Source of the DNA: Acanthornis magna | Lineage: Eukaryota; Chordata; Aves; Passeriformes; Acanthizidae | Assembly (NCBI GenBank): GCA_036785705.1 | Contig: JAWUZG010000071.1 | Coordinates: forward strand, 124,001-188,000 | Direction: 5' to 3' | DNA: 64,000 nt | In this document: positions 1 to 10,221 of the stretch, piece after piece | Position numbering within the stretch: the first letter of the stretch is position 1 | How the letters are laid out: each line of letters begins with the position of its first letter | The notes under the pieces: model-generated | Databases searched by the model: none | Seen by the model: only the letters and a program-made list of their open reading frames with translations | Told to the model about the DNA's origin: nothing | Made by a program: the position numbers and the translations under genes

Positions 1-80
1 GTGCACAGCCAGGACTCAGACTCAAAGATCCTTGTGGGCCCCTTCCAACTCAGCTTATTCTCTCATTCTGTGATTCTGTG
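1..80 (+). mobile_element. CR1 LINE, 3' end fragment
   Basis: The window opens inside the 3' tail of a CR1 copy. The pattern GGCCCCTTCCAACTC followed by ATTCTGTGATTCTGTG at 64-80 matches the conserved end of avian CR1 3' UTRs. The rest of the element lies to the left of the window. Confidence 0.75.
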
Positions 81-3000
81 CAGTAATTTACAGGCTGAGC
101 CACTCAGCTGGGGGGTGAGACATGGGTACCTAAGAACATCCTCAGCCTCAGTGTACATTCACACCACACCTACTGCTCCCCAGCTGCTGGCAGCTCTGTG
201 TTTCCCTGTCTGGAATCATCGATAGATGCATTGCTGCCTTCACTTACAGCAACTTCATGGATATTGTTTGCAGGCAGAGCTTGTCATGGGTTGATTGCTC
301 CAAAGGCGATTTATAGCTGGGGGCTCTCAGCCTCCCATTCCAAGGTGGCTCTGTAGTGGGACCCATGTAATATTTTATGCAGTAACTGATGAACGTATAT
401 GTAAATCTTTTGGGGGGCAGAAAACAGGAAGCCATGCATGGATCTTTCCTAGAATGTGGGCTCCTTCCTCCTTCTTATTTCTAGTCTAACAAATACTGAT
501 TTCCTGGGATCATTTAGATCACTTCCTCCCCATCCTGTCTTCCACTACTAATTACTTAGGATACATTCAGAGATGTAGGCTTTGGCATCATGAAGCAAAT
601 GAGGGGATATAGTCAGTTGTGTAGTGTTAGGGTACTGCCACTGTCTAACAAGTCACCACAGCGTGTGGTTTTGCAAGGACATAATTCCTGGACATTTTCT
701 CAGAATGTGTCTGATAAACCACACTGGCAGAGCTAGGGGCATGGACTGAAAACAGTGATACACATTTCATGCTTGTTTTGCATTTAAGGTTTGAGAACGT
801 GTCTGCTGGAGAGGGTCTCAGCCTTCCACGTTTGCTAGTTTGAGGTAAAGGCAAAGCCTCCAGGATCTTTGAAATCAAGCTAAATGGTGCCATGGAGCTC
901 AAAGCCTCCAGCTGAGAAGCAAGCTGAGATAACGTTTTTTTAGTATTGGTTATTTTCATTTTTTATTTAGGTACAGCAATTCAGGTGAAATTTAGTTGCA
1001 GACACTGAAATACGTTTTAATGGATTAATCTCTAAAATTATTCAGGGATTTAGCCCCTAGTTTCTATCCCATATATATAAGATATCTTATTTTTCCCTAA
1101 TATTTAAAAGGCATCTTAAATTTTGAAGGTGACACTTTGTAAGGGGGCAGCCGTAGTGCGAGAAGAATTCCCTTTTAAAAATCCATTGCCTGAAATTGTC
1201 CCAGCCACATCCCTCTGCATCCCTCATGAGGGGCAGATAAAATGCGGATTTTGATACCTCAACAATTGCTTACTACACAAGATGTAGCCCAGAAGTACTA
1301 AACAGCAGGGAGTGGACTTGGGCCCAAAGATATTATTAGCTGTATTCACCAAGCCAGCTATCAGTCAGAAAATATTCGGCTGCCAGCTGTAGGCCAAACC
1401 AGCACTGGGGTGAAGGAAGGTTTGGGAGTGTCATGAGGGCATTGCAGATGATCAGTAGCTGTTTTTAGACTGAGCCATGTGATTTGTAGTATTCCTCCTG
1501 TTAATTTTCATGCTAGCTAGAAAAACCCAAACTTAGTATTTTCCCTAAGGAGAGAAGCTGACACTAAATAATGAAAATCAACACAGAGGTCCAGCTGATC
1601 TGAAAATATCCCTCAAAGTGATGACAAAGAACTTCAGTATTGAGTTCAGGGAAAGGAAAGTGAAATATCTGCATTTGGCATGGACTCACATACTCCTCTG
1701 CTTTAAAGGGCTCAGTGGAGAGAAAAGAAGTCCAAAAGAAAGTAGAAATTAAATCTTCCAGATTATCATATGTATTGTTCTGCCAGTGCATGACTGAGTC
1801 CTTTAATGCTTATTTAAGCCTTTCAGTCCCTAAGGACCATGATTTATGGGCTTTCTGCTGATCATCAGAAGATAGGCATGGTTACAGGCTACAACTACTT
1901 ACGTACTGTGGTTCATGCTTTTGGCTCCAGCAGTCCACTTCTCAGCCCCTAGGGTACTGTTGAAATGGCAGACATCACAGTTTCTCTGCCCTATTTTCTA
2001 ATTTAATTTTACTCTGAAGAATTCTTCTGAAGATGGTGACCTTAAATTTGCACTTTTTCCCCCTTATGGTTTATCTCCATTTTACTATGAGGACAGAACT
2101 GAGTCTACTTTTGGTTCCAGAAGATAGGTAGCATACATTTCTCCAAAACTTGCAGTGAAGTAAAAGCTGACATTCAGCTCCCATCATGACTGGCAGGGTA
2201 TAAAGCTCAAACAAAACAATATTCTACTGTGGTTTATTGCACATTTTTTTTAAATTAAAAGCTGTATTTTGTGGCTCTCAAATTCTGAAAACATGTCCTC
2301 AGTTACATCTGTACAATTCCTCTGACAGAACTGAATGTAAGCTCTTTTGGTGCCCTTTCACCAAAGCCCTTCGTTTCTGTGCTTAGGTATTTGTATGAGA
2401 TGGTGTCAGGGTCTGGCATCCCGAGTGCCCCAAGGTCTTCCACCCTTTCCTATTCCTGCCCCTATTTACTCCTTCAGTGCAGGATCACCTACTGCTCCAG
2501 GCTCGCTCCTGAGCTGGGCTCAAGGAGGTGGCAGTGTTTCAGAGAGAATGCTCATGGCTTCTCTTTAACTTGTTTTCCTGAACTGTTTGTTCCATATATA
2601 AGACAAGGAGTAAGCAATGATGTGATAGTGGAAAAGTACGATATTCTGCAGATTAAAAAAGTGGCTTGAACATGTGTTTTTTTATTACTGGAGACGATTT
2701 TACTTCTGAAACTCAGTGCAGATTAACCACACAAATTATCAGGATTTTATCTAAGAATTCTCAACTGTCCAAAATTCTTTTTAAACTCCCTTCTTTATTA
2801 TCATTTGGCAGAGATACTTCTTGTATATTCCAGCAAGTATTGCAATCACTTTATTGCTAAATAGATATGCTGGGGAAAACATGCACTTAACATCACAACA
2901 TTTAACACTTAGACTTTATTAACATTAAATAGTAAAGGTCTCTGAATTTTACTTGGAAGACATCCCCAAAGCAGTTACTAAATTAGAAGATTATTAAGAC

Positions 3001-3540
3001 AAGATGTTGAATACAACATGTATCTGTGCTGAACAATGCTTCTGTTACAAGAAAATAGCGCAAATTTTGACATTTCAATAAAAAAGTTCATCATATTGCC
3101 TTCCTGATTTTGAGAGATACTTTTGATTATCACTACTCGTGGTAACAGTTTTGTGTTTACAGGTGTACCATCATCTTTGCTCCCCTTTCCTTCTGCAACC
3201 AACAGAAACAGTGGGAAAACAAAGTAGATGTTTCAAAATAATAGGGTTAGTCTCATGGATGTAATTTTTAAGAAATATCTTAAATATTTACTCCATTTGA
3301 TGCATAGGTGATAAGGAAACAGAGGAAGAACAAAGTAGAAATAAAAAGTAAACATACATTTAAAACAGAATAGATTATAAATATATATATAATACATATT
3401 TATTATATATATCATTCAATGTATAAATACATATCTACAAATAAACATACAAATATATCTATATATATTCAGGTATAAAAGGAAGCTTTTAAGAAGATGG
3501 GGGTCACAGAGAAAAGCAAAGGGGCAATGATCACAGCTTG
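81..3540. other. Intergenic stretch upstream of RSPO2, no gene seen
   Basis: AT-rich DNA with short chance frames only (longest 104 codons, 645-959 minus, not recognised). An AT-rich microsatellite occupies its right part. A slightly GC-richer patch at 1140-1460 and another at 2390-2560 are unassigned. No repeat family could be named with confidence between 81 and 3370. Confidence 0.6.
3374..3475. repeat. AT-rich microsatellite-like tract (TATA/ATAC)
   Basis: About 100 bases of degenerate TA and TAAA/ATAC repeats with almost no G. It contains several stretches of alternating A and T. Confidence 0.75.
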
Positions 3541-3770
3541 CAATGAGGAAAGTTTTCTCTGGAAATATGGAAAAAATTTTCACCATGGGGGTGGACAAGC
3601 ACTGGATGATGTCACCCAGAGAACCTGTGGAATCTTCCACCTTGAACTTTTCCAAACCTCAGCTGGACAAGGCTCTCAGCAGCCTGACCTAGCTTTGAAG
3701 TTAGCTCTGCTTTGAGCAAGAGATGATCTTCCATGGTCCCTTCCAAAGTCAGATACTCTGTGATTTTGTG
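3541..3770 (+). mobile_element. CR1 LINE, 3' fragment, plus orientation
   Basis: The segment reads like the end of CR1 ORF2 plus its 3' UTR: a diverged 'phenylalanine, mid-region then VxHW...L' section, then CCCAGAGAACCTGTGGAATC, then the typical CCTTGAACTTTTCCAAACCTCAGCTGGACAAGG-like stretch, and an end in ACTCTGTGATTTTGTG at 3755-3770. It is 5'-truncated and old, with many point changes. Confidence 0.8.
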
Positions 3771-4679
3771 TGGGTGGGTTTGTATGTGTATGAGAGATAA
3801 AGCAGTGATTGCATAAAGCTTTGGGCACATGATGTAAAATCTTTGTAAAAAAAAATGCGAAAACCAGCTCACCATTTCATCTTAGCATTCCACAGGTCTT
3901 TGTGAAGCCATTTTGTTGAGGCCGTATTAGAGCAAATTTAAACCCCTATATTTGTGTTGCAAACCTCCTCTGTAGTTACAGCGTTGGTAAACAGAAAGCC
4001 TGAACTTTGGTATACATTAATATTTCAGTAATTTTCTGATCTATATGCTGGCAAATTGAAATCACCATTCTCTGAAAAAAGTGGATTTTCTGCAGCTGCC
4101 AGGCTGGAATTTGAACTCTCTCCTTCAGAATGCAGTATCCACACAGGAGCACACTGGCTCTTGCACACTCCAAGAGAAATACAGTGTCCAAAGCTGGCAG
4201 GCAGGAGCTGGTAGTCTGGTGCCAGTCCAAACTGGGAAAGGAGGATATACACCATTTAGAATATATTTTTCTCACTATTTTTCTGTATTTCTTTCTTTTT
4301 TTTTTTTTTTTTTTTTAAGAAGGAATTGAAAATTAAACTTGAGAGCTACAGAAGTTATTTTAGAGACGTTATCCCTTCTTTCCGTTTGCTCCTCTGAGCC
4401 CTTAATAAAAACATGCACCTTTAATGAATTGATGAATTTGTTCTTTAGGCAAAATGCTCGTGGATACTGTTGGAAGCAGTGCATGAGTAAAGTCTGCACA
4501 AGGAGGTAAAAAACTGAGGAGTTTGATCCTGTTTCAGAGAGGGAGAAGACTCAGAAGGATGACAATCTTTTGATCTCCCCAGGGTCTGAATGGAAGATAC
4601 ATGGGTGTCTAGAGGTGCACAGAGCAGTCTTCTTATCCTGTTTTGGGAGCTCATGGCTTCTATAGCATTGATAGATTGT
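3771..4679. other. Intergenic stretch, no gene seen
   Basis: Holds a TGTGTG-rich patch at about 3768-3790 and a run of 21 T at 4296-4316. Short frames are not recognisable proteins; those reading through the T run give only Phe or Lys runs. Confidence 0.6.
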
Positions 4680-5090
4680 GAAGGCTGGCAGGGGACTTGG
4701 GATGTCCTGAGTGCAACCTCTTGCTAAAAGCCACTACAATCAGCAGAGGCCAGACCAGGCTGCTGGGAGGAAGGAGAGCCCACAACTTCTCTGGACAAAC
4801 ATTTTCCAGTTCTTATTCATCCTCAGAAGGAAGATTATTTGCTATTATACCCACGGTCACTTTCTCCTGTTCTGTCCAGCACCTCCATAAGGATCCTGGC
4901 ACTTCCTGCTCAGTGACCTCTTCATAGGTATGGAAAGGAACTGTTCAGTCTCCTCTAGATCCTCTCCTTCAGGGTGAACAAGTCCAGCTTCTTCAGCCTT
5001 CAAAGGCTAGTGCTCCAGCCACCAAACATTGTTGCTCTCCAGTGGTCTTACTCCAGTTTTGGGAGACCCCAAACAGAGCACAATATTCCA
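4680..5090 (-). mobile_element. CR1 LINE, old fragment, minus orientation
   Basis: The left part has the CR1 3' UTR pattern on the minus strand (ACTTGGGATGTCCTGAGTGCAACCTC, then TTGCTAAAAGC). The right part has the reverse of the ORF2 end: GGTGAACAAGTCCAGCTTCT, TCCAGCCACC, CTCCAGTGGTCTTACTCCAG and GAGCACAATATTCCA, equivalents of familiar avian CR1 wording. Substitutions and small gaps are frequent, so this is an old copy. Both ends are approximate. Confidence 0.7.
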
Positions 5091-7050
5091 TTATTGTTGT
5101 TATTATTTCAGATGACATTTTGAAGAACTAATGAATTAAGGATATTTTAAGAATTTAAAGAAGGTAAAAATGGGCTTCAAAATAAAAAGTTGGAAGCGGG
5201 GTTGTATATAAATTTATTTCTTTTTGAAGGTTAGATATAAAGCTTGTCAGAATAATTCATTTCTTTCACTGAAAATAAAGATCTATCTTGTCTATAGTGT
5301 AAGGCTGCAAAGACTTCAATGCTATTGCTGAGATTCTGGTCTTAGGAAAGATCATGATGTTCATGTAGCAATGAGTTGCCCGGTTACAAGAATATGGAGA
5401 AATTTCTCTTAAAGTAAAGCTTGGTGTTGTTCATTTTAAGATGTTGAAGTTAGGATACTTACAGATCACATCCTATGGAGCCCAATAAAGAATGGAAAGA
5501 TTCAATTACAATTACTTTATATTGCAAAAGCAGCAGCGCTTTGGCTTCAATACAGCTGAAATGTAGAAGGTAAGATCTTTTACAGTCAGTGAAACCTCTA
5601 TGGAGCACAACACATAAAAATTAATTTTCTATGAGCTGAAATTTAGTTCTAGAAAATAATATGATTTCTGAACAGTGTGTAATGAATCATGTCAGCACTA
5701 TTCAAATACATTCATTTAGCTGCTGAGAGTTTTGAATAATCTATGTAAAATACACCCGTTCTTAGCTATCCCCCTTGCTAAAGCTGTTGCCCAGACTGTC
5801 ATCATCTGGTATTTCAATCATTGCCACATCATCTACTTGAGCCTTAACTAAAGCATTCTTTCCATGGCTGTGTTAATTGAACATGCTCAGATAATTTTCC
5901 CAGTTCCTCCCTTTGACAAAGCCCACCTTAGAATGAGTGCAGTGTTCATTAGGGCCACAGTACACGAGGTGCCACACCTACAATCAATTCCTCTCTGTTA
6001 ATTTAAGCGAAGCTGCAGAGACAAAAGTCTACCATGTCCTACAGAACTTAGCCCAGTACTTTTCCTTCCTCTGCTTTTTAATCTCTCAGGGCCCCTGACT
6101 TTTTCCCCCTGACTGTAAACCTGTTCTGGGCTCTGCAGACTCTGGTTAGGCTTCCAGGTCACTGACACCACACTTTGAGAGACCTCAGTCAACTTCAGTG
6201 CCAGCAGGACACCTTTCAGAAAGCCCATTTACATTTCATTTATACTTTTATTTCAGACACTTCCAGAAGCGGAGTTGTGTTAGTGAGGAGGTCCTGATAT
6301 CACTGTTTGCACAAAGGACTCCAAGAGTCACCTCTAGGTAACTGTTGTATAGTCGTAGCCCCACGATTAAGGGTTTGTAAACCTGAAACCATAAAGGCAA
6401 TCAGTTCCTGGAGTCCTCACAAAAGTGTAGTTGACCCCTCTGTTTGATTTCCCCTTCTTGTAGTCTGATCTCTCTCTCCCTGGCACTAAAGCTTGGGAGG
6501 ATCTCTAGGGTGCTGGTACACTTCTTATTTCTGCAACAGGATATTGTAAGCACGTACTCTAAAGACGCTGCTAGTGAAAAAAGTCTCACTTTTAGCTCTC
6601 TGGGGTACACAACATGTCATGTGAAGTTAGAGTGGATACAGGGATTACACATCTTGGAGAGCTCCAGTTGCCAGTAAACAAGCTTCACTAAAATAAATTA
6701 TGGCCTCTGTTGCAACAAGTTTTACAGAAAAGTTTCATTGTGTAAATAGATTGGGGAAAATAAAGACCACAAACCACATATATACATGCCTTTTTTTTGG
6801 CACTCTTTCCCTTAGCATCCACTCCAAATCCACTTGGATACCACTGGCACTGAGCTAGATTGACCTTGACTGACTGAGTTCTTAGGTCTGTGTTAATTAG
6901 TTGACAGGTCACATCTTTGTAATTCTTAGATTATGACAACACTGAAAGGTACTGGTGCTCTGCATAGCACAGTGGGATCTCACACACTGTAACCCCATAA
7001 TGACAGTAATAATGAATAAAGATTTTCCATCAGAAATTGCTCTTACACCA
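5091..7050. other. Intergenic stretch, no gene seen
   Basis: AT-rich DNA without a recognisable coding region. The block at about 5745-5975 is less AT-rich and contains a CTTTGACAAAG palindrome at 5911-5921. Nothing else could be assigned. Confidence 0.6.
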
Positions 7051-7950
7051 TAAGAATCATAAGAATCATAAAATGGCTTGGATTGGAAGGGACCTTAAAG
7101 CCCATCCAGTTCCAACCTCCCTGCCAAAGGCAGGGACCCCTTCCACTAGACCAGGTTGCTCAGAGCCCATCCAACCTGGCCTTGAGCATTTCCAGGGACG
7201 GGGCACCCACAGCTTCTCTGAGCAATCTGTTCCAGTGTCTCACCACCCTCACAGTAAAAAATTTCTTCCAAATAGCTAATCTAGAACTACTCTTTTTCAG
7301 TTTGAAGCCATCCCCCCTTGTCCTGTCACTACATGCCCTTGTAATAAGTCTCTCTCTTCTTTTCTTGTAGGATCCCTTCAGGTACTGGAAGGCTGCAATT
7401 AGGTCACCCCAAAACCTTCTCTTTTTCAGGCTGAACAATCCCAATTCTCTCAGGCTTTCCTGGAAAAGTGCTCCACCCCTCTAATCATCTTGGTGGCCTC
7501 CTCTGGACTCACTCCAATAGGTCAATGTCCTTCCTGTGTTGGGGACCCAGTGCTGGATGCTGTACCCCAGGTGGGGTGTCATGAGAGCAGAATAGAGGGG
7601 CAGAATTGCCTCTGTCGACCTGCTGCCCACGTTGCTTTGGATGCAGCCCAGGATGTTTGGCTTTCTGGGCAGCAAGTGCACATTGCTAGGTCATGTCCAG
7701 CCTCTCATCCACCAGCACCCCAAGTCCTTCTCAGCAGCGCTGCTCTTGTACTGACACTGGGGTTGCCCAAACCCAGGTGCAACACCTTGCACTTGGTCTT
7801 GTTAAACCTCATGAGATTGTCATATGCCCACTTCTCGAGCTTGTCCAGGTGCCTCTGGATGGATCCCGTCCTTCAGGTGTGACAACTGCACCACTCAGCT
7901 TGATGTCTTCTGCAAATTTGCTGAGGATGCACGCAATCCCTACTGTAATG
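7051..7950 (-). mobile_element. CR1 LINE, about 900 bp, minus orientation, 5'-truncated
   Basis: The left end has AAGAATCATAAGAATCATA, the reverse of the CR1 3' terminal repeat, followed by ATGGCTTGGATTGGAAGGGA. The minus strand carries the C-terminal end of ORF2: the frame at 7444-7160 includes GLFSLKKRRFWGDLI and WKKFFTVRVVRHWNR. Upstream ORF2 sequence continues to about 7950 but is broken by stops and shifts. It is the longest and best preserved minus-strand CR1 here. No functional reverse transcriptase remains. Confidence 0.92.
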
Positions 7951-9100
7951 TGACTTAAAAAAATCTTCGCTTTTGATGCTAGTCATTAAAGTAGTGTAGT
8001 GCTACTACTGTACACTAGAAAAATATAAAGAAGGAGAGCACAGGGCTTAGAGAAATATCTGAAAGCTTTGGAAACTCAAGATACAGTTTTGACACTGTCT
8101 CATACACCCCTTTTGATTTCAGGCAAGTTATTTACCCTCTTTGTAACTCAGTCTTCAGTCTGGAAACTGGTGATACTGATGCTTCTCTGCTCCAGAGGAA
8201 TATTATACGATAAATGCAGTCAAAAATTCTGAGGTCTCAGGATGGTATGGTAAACACCATACAGTCAGACTTTATTTATCTGTGGTTAGATTGTTGGATG
8301 AAAACCCAGCTTGGGTCTAACACGATATATTAGCTCAGGCACAGTGCCACATGAATGCAGTTAGGCTCTTTCTAAGGCCAGCTCTGCTGTGGAAAGACTA
8401 CATCTGCTTTTGTGAGAACCTAGCTGGCTCCATCCCGAGGCAGCTCAGGTATTTCAGCACCAGAATTATTGGCGCGGGGTTCGGGGGGAGGGGGCAAGAA
8501 GGAGGAGCAGAAACACCCAGCACAGACCCAGTCTGGATCCTGGATCCAGCTGGGTTTATGAGACCTGGCTTTGCGCCAGCTGTGCCAGACCCACGCTGCC
8601 TCCCAGCTTTTGCACCTGCTCCATAGAGCCCCAGGTCCTCCGGGGCTCATTAGGGCAGGCGCAACGGGACGAGCGCCACGAGCAGAGTCACGGTCTGTCG
8701 GTACCTGCAGGGCTGGGGAACAGGCTGTGAGTGAGGAGCAGAGAAATAAATGGCACTGTGGAGTGAGCGGATGTTATGAGGAATTAACAGACTCTCCTGT
8801 ATCAAAACTAAATTCACTTGGAAACTCTAGGCTTCCCCCTTGTTTCAGCCTTCCTTATCTGTACTATTGGGATTCCCATTTTATTAGCTTTACAATACGT
8901 TTGCCAAGTAGAGATGTAGGAACCAGTACAAATCGCTTACTGAAGTCACACTTTAGAATTCCTAGAGCCATCTTGCCAGGACAACGAAAGTGGTGTTTCA
9001 AAGAAGAGACTTTGGAACGTGTGAGATTCAATTTTAAGAAGGGTGGGGGGGACATAAATCAATCAGGGTCTTAAACCCGAGGCTGAAAGAAATAATTATC
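7951..9100. other. Intergenic stretch left of the CpG island
   Basis: Contains a MIR-like remnant (8115-8220) and a GC-richer patch with several CpGs (about 8470-8720). The open frame 8571-9074 plus is not similar to any protein I recognise. No gene is called. Confidence 0.6.
8115..8220 (+). mobile_element. MIR-like ancient SINE remnant, plus orientation
   Basis: AGGCAAGTTATTTACCCTCT followed by GTAACTCAGTCTTCAGTCTG and CCAGAGGAATATTATACGAT tracks the core and 3' part of the amniote MIR family in order. It is strongly diverged, as expected for repeats that predate birds. Confidence 0.5.
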
Positions 9101-9157
9101 AAGAAGAAAAGGGAAAGGAAAAAAAAAGAGAAAGTAGAGGGAGAGAAGTGAGGAGGA
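9101..9157 (+). repeat. Polypurine (GA-rich) tract at left edge of CpG island
   Basis: Fifty-seven bases are almost exclusively A and G, with only two T interruptions, immediately before the CpG island begins. Such tracts can exclude nucleosomes or form triplex DNA. No gene is recognised in it. Confidence 0.7.
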
Positions 9158-9282
9158 CTAGGTTTCCCCAGGCTGTAAGTAGGAGGCTTTGCGGGGAGAG
9201 GGAGAAGCCCGCCGAGGAAGAGCCTGCAGGCAAAAGCATCAGCGGCTCTCGGGCCGGGCTGGCGTTAGGGCCCGGCGGAGGC

Positions 9283-9336
9283 GGGGGCGCGGGCCGGGGC
9301 GGGCGGCGCCAGGGCCGGGCGGCGGGAGGGCCGGGG
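9283..9336 (+). promoter_or_regulatory. Cluster of G-quadruplex motifs upstream of RSPO2 start
   Basis: G-runs at 9283-9287, 9291-9293, 9296-9299 and 9301-9303 are separated by loops of 3, 2 and 1 bases. A second set lies at 9312-9314, 9317-9319, 9324-9326, 9328-9330 and 9333-9336. Both fit the G3+N1-7 quadruplex pattern on the + strand. The Sp1-type core GGGGCGGG is embedded in the first set. Confidence 0.6.
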
Positions 9337-9426
9337 CGGCGGCACCACCCACGTACCGCGGCCCCGCGCCGCCGCGCATCCCCGCGGAGCCCGCACGGCC
9401 CCGCCGCCCGCGCCCCCGCCTCGCCG

Positions 9427-9435
9427 CATAAAAGG
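9427..9435 (+). promoter_or_regulatory. RSPO2: Second, upstream TATA-like box (CATAAAAGG)
   Basis: CATAAAAGG is embedded in extremely GC-rich sequence 270 bases upstream of the other TATA-like box. A start near 9455-9460 would add a longer leader containing the ATG at 9483. It could mark an alternative start site or be coincidence. Confidence 0.35.
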
Positions 9436-9676
9436 AGCGGGCGGAGGCGGGCGGCCGGGGGCCCGGCGCGGACACCGCCTGCATGTGCCCGGGAGCCCCC
9501 GCCGCCCGCCCCGCCGAGCCCGCGCCACGGCGGCCGCCGCCGGCCCGCGTGGGGCTGCCCCGCGGCACGGAGCGGCGCTCGGGACCCGGCGGCGGGACGG
9601 GGTGGCCGCGGGGCCGCGCCGCGGGAGGCAGGGGGGGACGGCTTCGCCCCGCCGTGCCCGCGACCTGAGCGCGTGT

Positions 9677-9735
9677 GGGCGGGGAGCGCCCCGCGCCGGG
9701 ATAAATAGCGCTGTCCCCGGGCTGACAGCCCGTCC
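9677..9735 (+). promoter_or_regulatory. RSPO2: Candidate RSPO2 core promoter (GC box, TATA-like box)
   Basis: A GC box (GGGCGGGG, 9677-9684) lies 16 bases before a good TATA-like box (ATAAATAG, 9701-9708). A start site about 25-30 bases downstream would fall near 9730, giving an unspliced leader of roughly 400 nt to the ATG at 10128. The arrangement is visible in sequence; its use in transcription is inference. The AT-rich box is conspicuous because the surrounding island is almost entirely G and C. Confidence 0.55.
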
Positions 9736-9943
9736 CGGGGCGCGGGGGCCGGCGGCAGCGCTCGCCCGCCGGTGTGGGACGCGGTTGGGGCTCTCGGTGA
9801 CTGCTCTTCGTGGCCCCGCTCCTGCCCCGACCCGGGTTGTGATTTTTCTCTGTGCGTTTGACTTTGGGGAGAGCCGAGCAGGGGAGGTCCAGGAGAGCCC
9901 GGGGCCAAACCTTTCCCCTCTCTCTCCGTGCAGCACAGGGGAG

Positions 9944-10000
9944 ATGCTGGAAGCGGCGGTGAGTTCGCAGCGCCCGAGAAGGGCGGCGAGAGGCGTGTAA
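9944..10000 (+). other. Upstream ORF in the RSPO2 5' leader (18 codons)
   Basis: An ATG at 9944-9946 with G at -3 opens an 18-codon frame ending in TAA at 9998-10000, 127 bases before the RSPO2 start. If the leader is transcribed unspliced from the TATA-like box at 9701, this uORF would be present in the mRNA and could lower translation. A possible donor (G|GTGAGT, 9959) lies inside it; see the findings for the consequence if it is used. Confidence 0.45.
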
Positions 10001-10127
10001 ACTCCTGCGGTCCCCAGCGGCAGCCGCTGCCCCGCGACCCTCCGCCGGCCCCTCCTCGCCCCGCACGCCGCCGCCCTCGCCGCCCCTCGCTGCCGCCGGA
10101 GGAGGCTGCCCACCCCAGCGGCCCAGG

Positions 10128-10221
10128 ATGCAGTTTCGCCTCTTCTCCTTTGCCTTGATCATCCTGAACTGCATGGATTACGGCCACTGCCAGCCCGGCC
10201 GCTGGAGACGCAGCAAGAGAG
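10128..10221 (+). CDS. RSPO2: R-spondin 2, first coding exon (signal peptide and basic N-terminus)
   Basis: The exon encodes residues 1-31 plus the first base of codon 32. The translation begins MQFRLFSFALIILNCMDYGH, which I recognise as the vertebrate RSPO2 signal peptide (RSPO3 and RSPO1 start differently). A hydrophobic core covers about residues 5-15, and cleavage is expected near Cys21-Gln22 as in human RSPO2. A basic stretch follows at residues 25-31, including R-S-K-R at 28-31, which fits a furin-type site. R-spondins are secreted and enhance Wnt signalling through LGR4/5/6 and ZNRF3/RNF43. The ATG at 10128 is chosen because it gives the conserved N-terminus; its context (AGG before, C after) has a favourable A at -3. 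The exon ends in a consensus donor, G|GTGAGT, in phase 1, matching the phase of the downstream acceptor. The exon lies in a CpG island. Confidence 0.96.

Noticed and set aside
4275..4329. Frames ending in Phe or Lys runs around 4296-4316
   Set aside because: They are translations of a poly(T) run.
7160..7444. Stand-alone protein-coding gene, minus strand
   Set aside because: The peptide is the C-terminal part of CR1 ORF2 inside a truncated LINE copy.
8571..9074. 167-codon open frame, plus strand
   Set aside because: No recognisable domain, mixed composition, and no splice or start context that supports a gene.
9099..10187. 362-codon open frame on the minus strand, and other long frames (9148-9708 plus, 9239-10174 minus, 9265-10113 minus, 10159-10932 minus)
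   Set aside because: They lie in the CpG island, where stop codons are rare by composition. The peptides are Pro/Arg/Ala/Gly-rich low complexity, and 9099-10187 overlaps RSPO2 exon 1 antisense.
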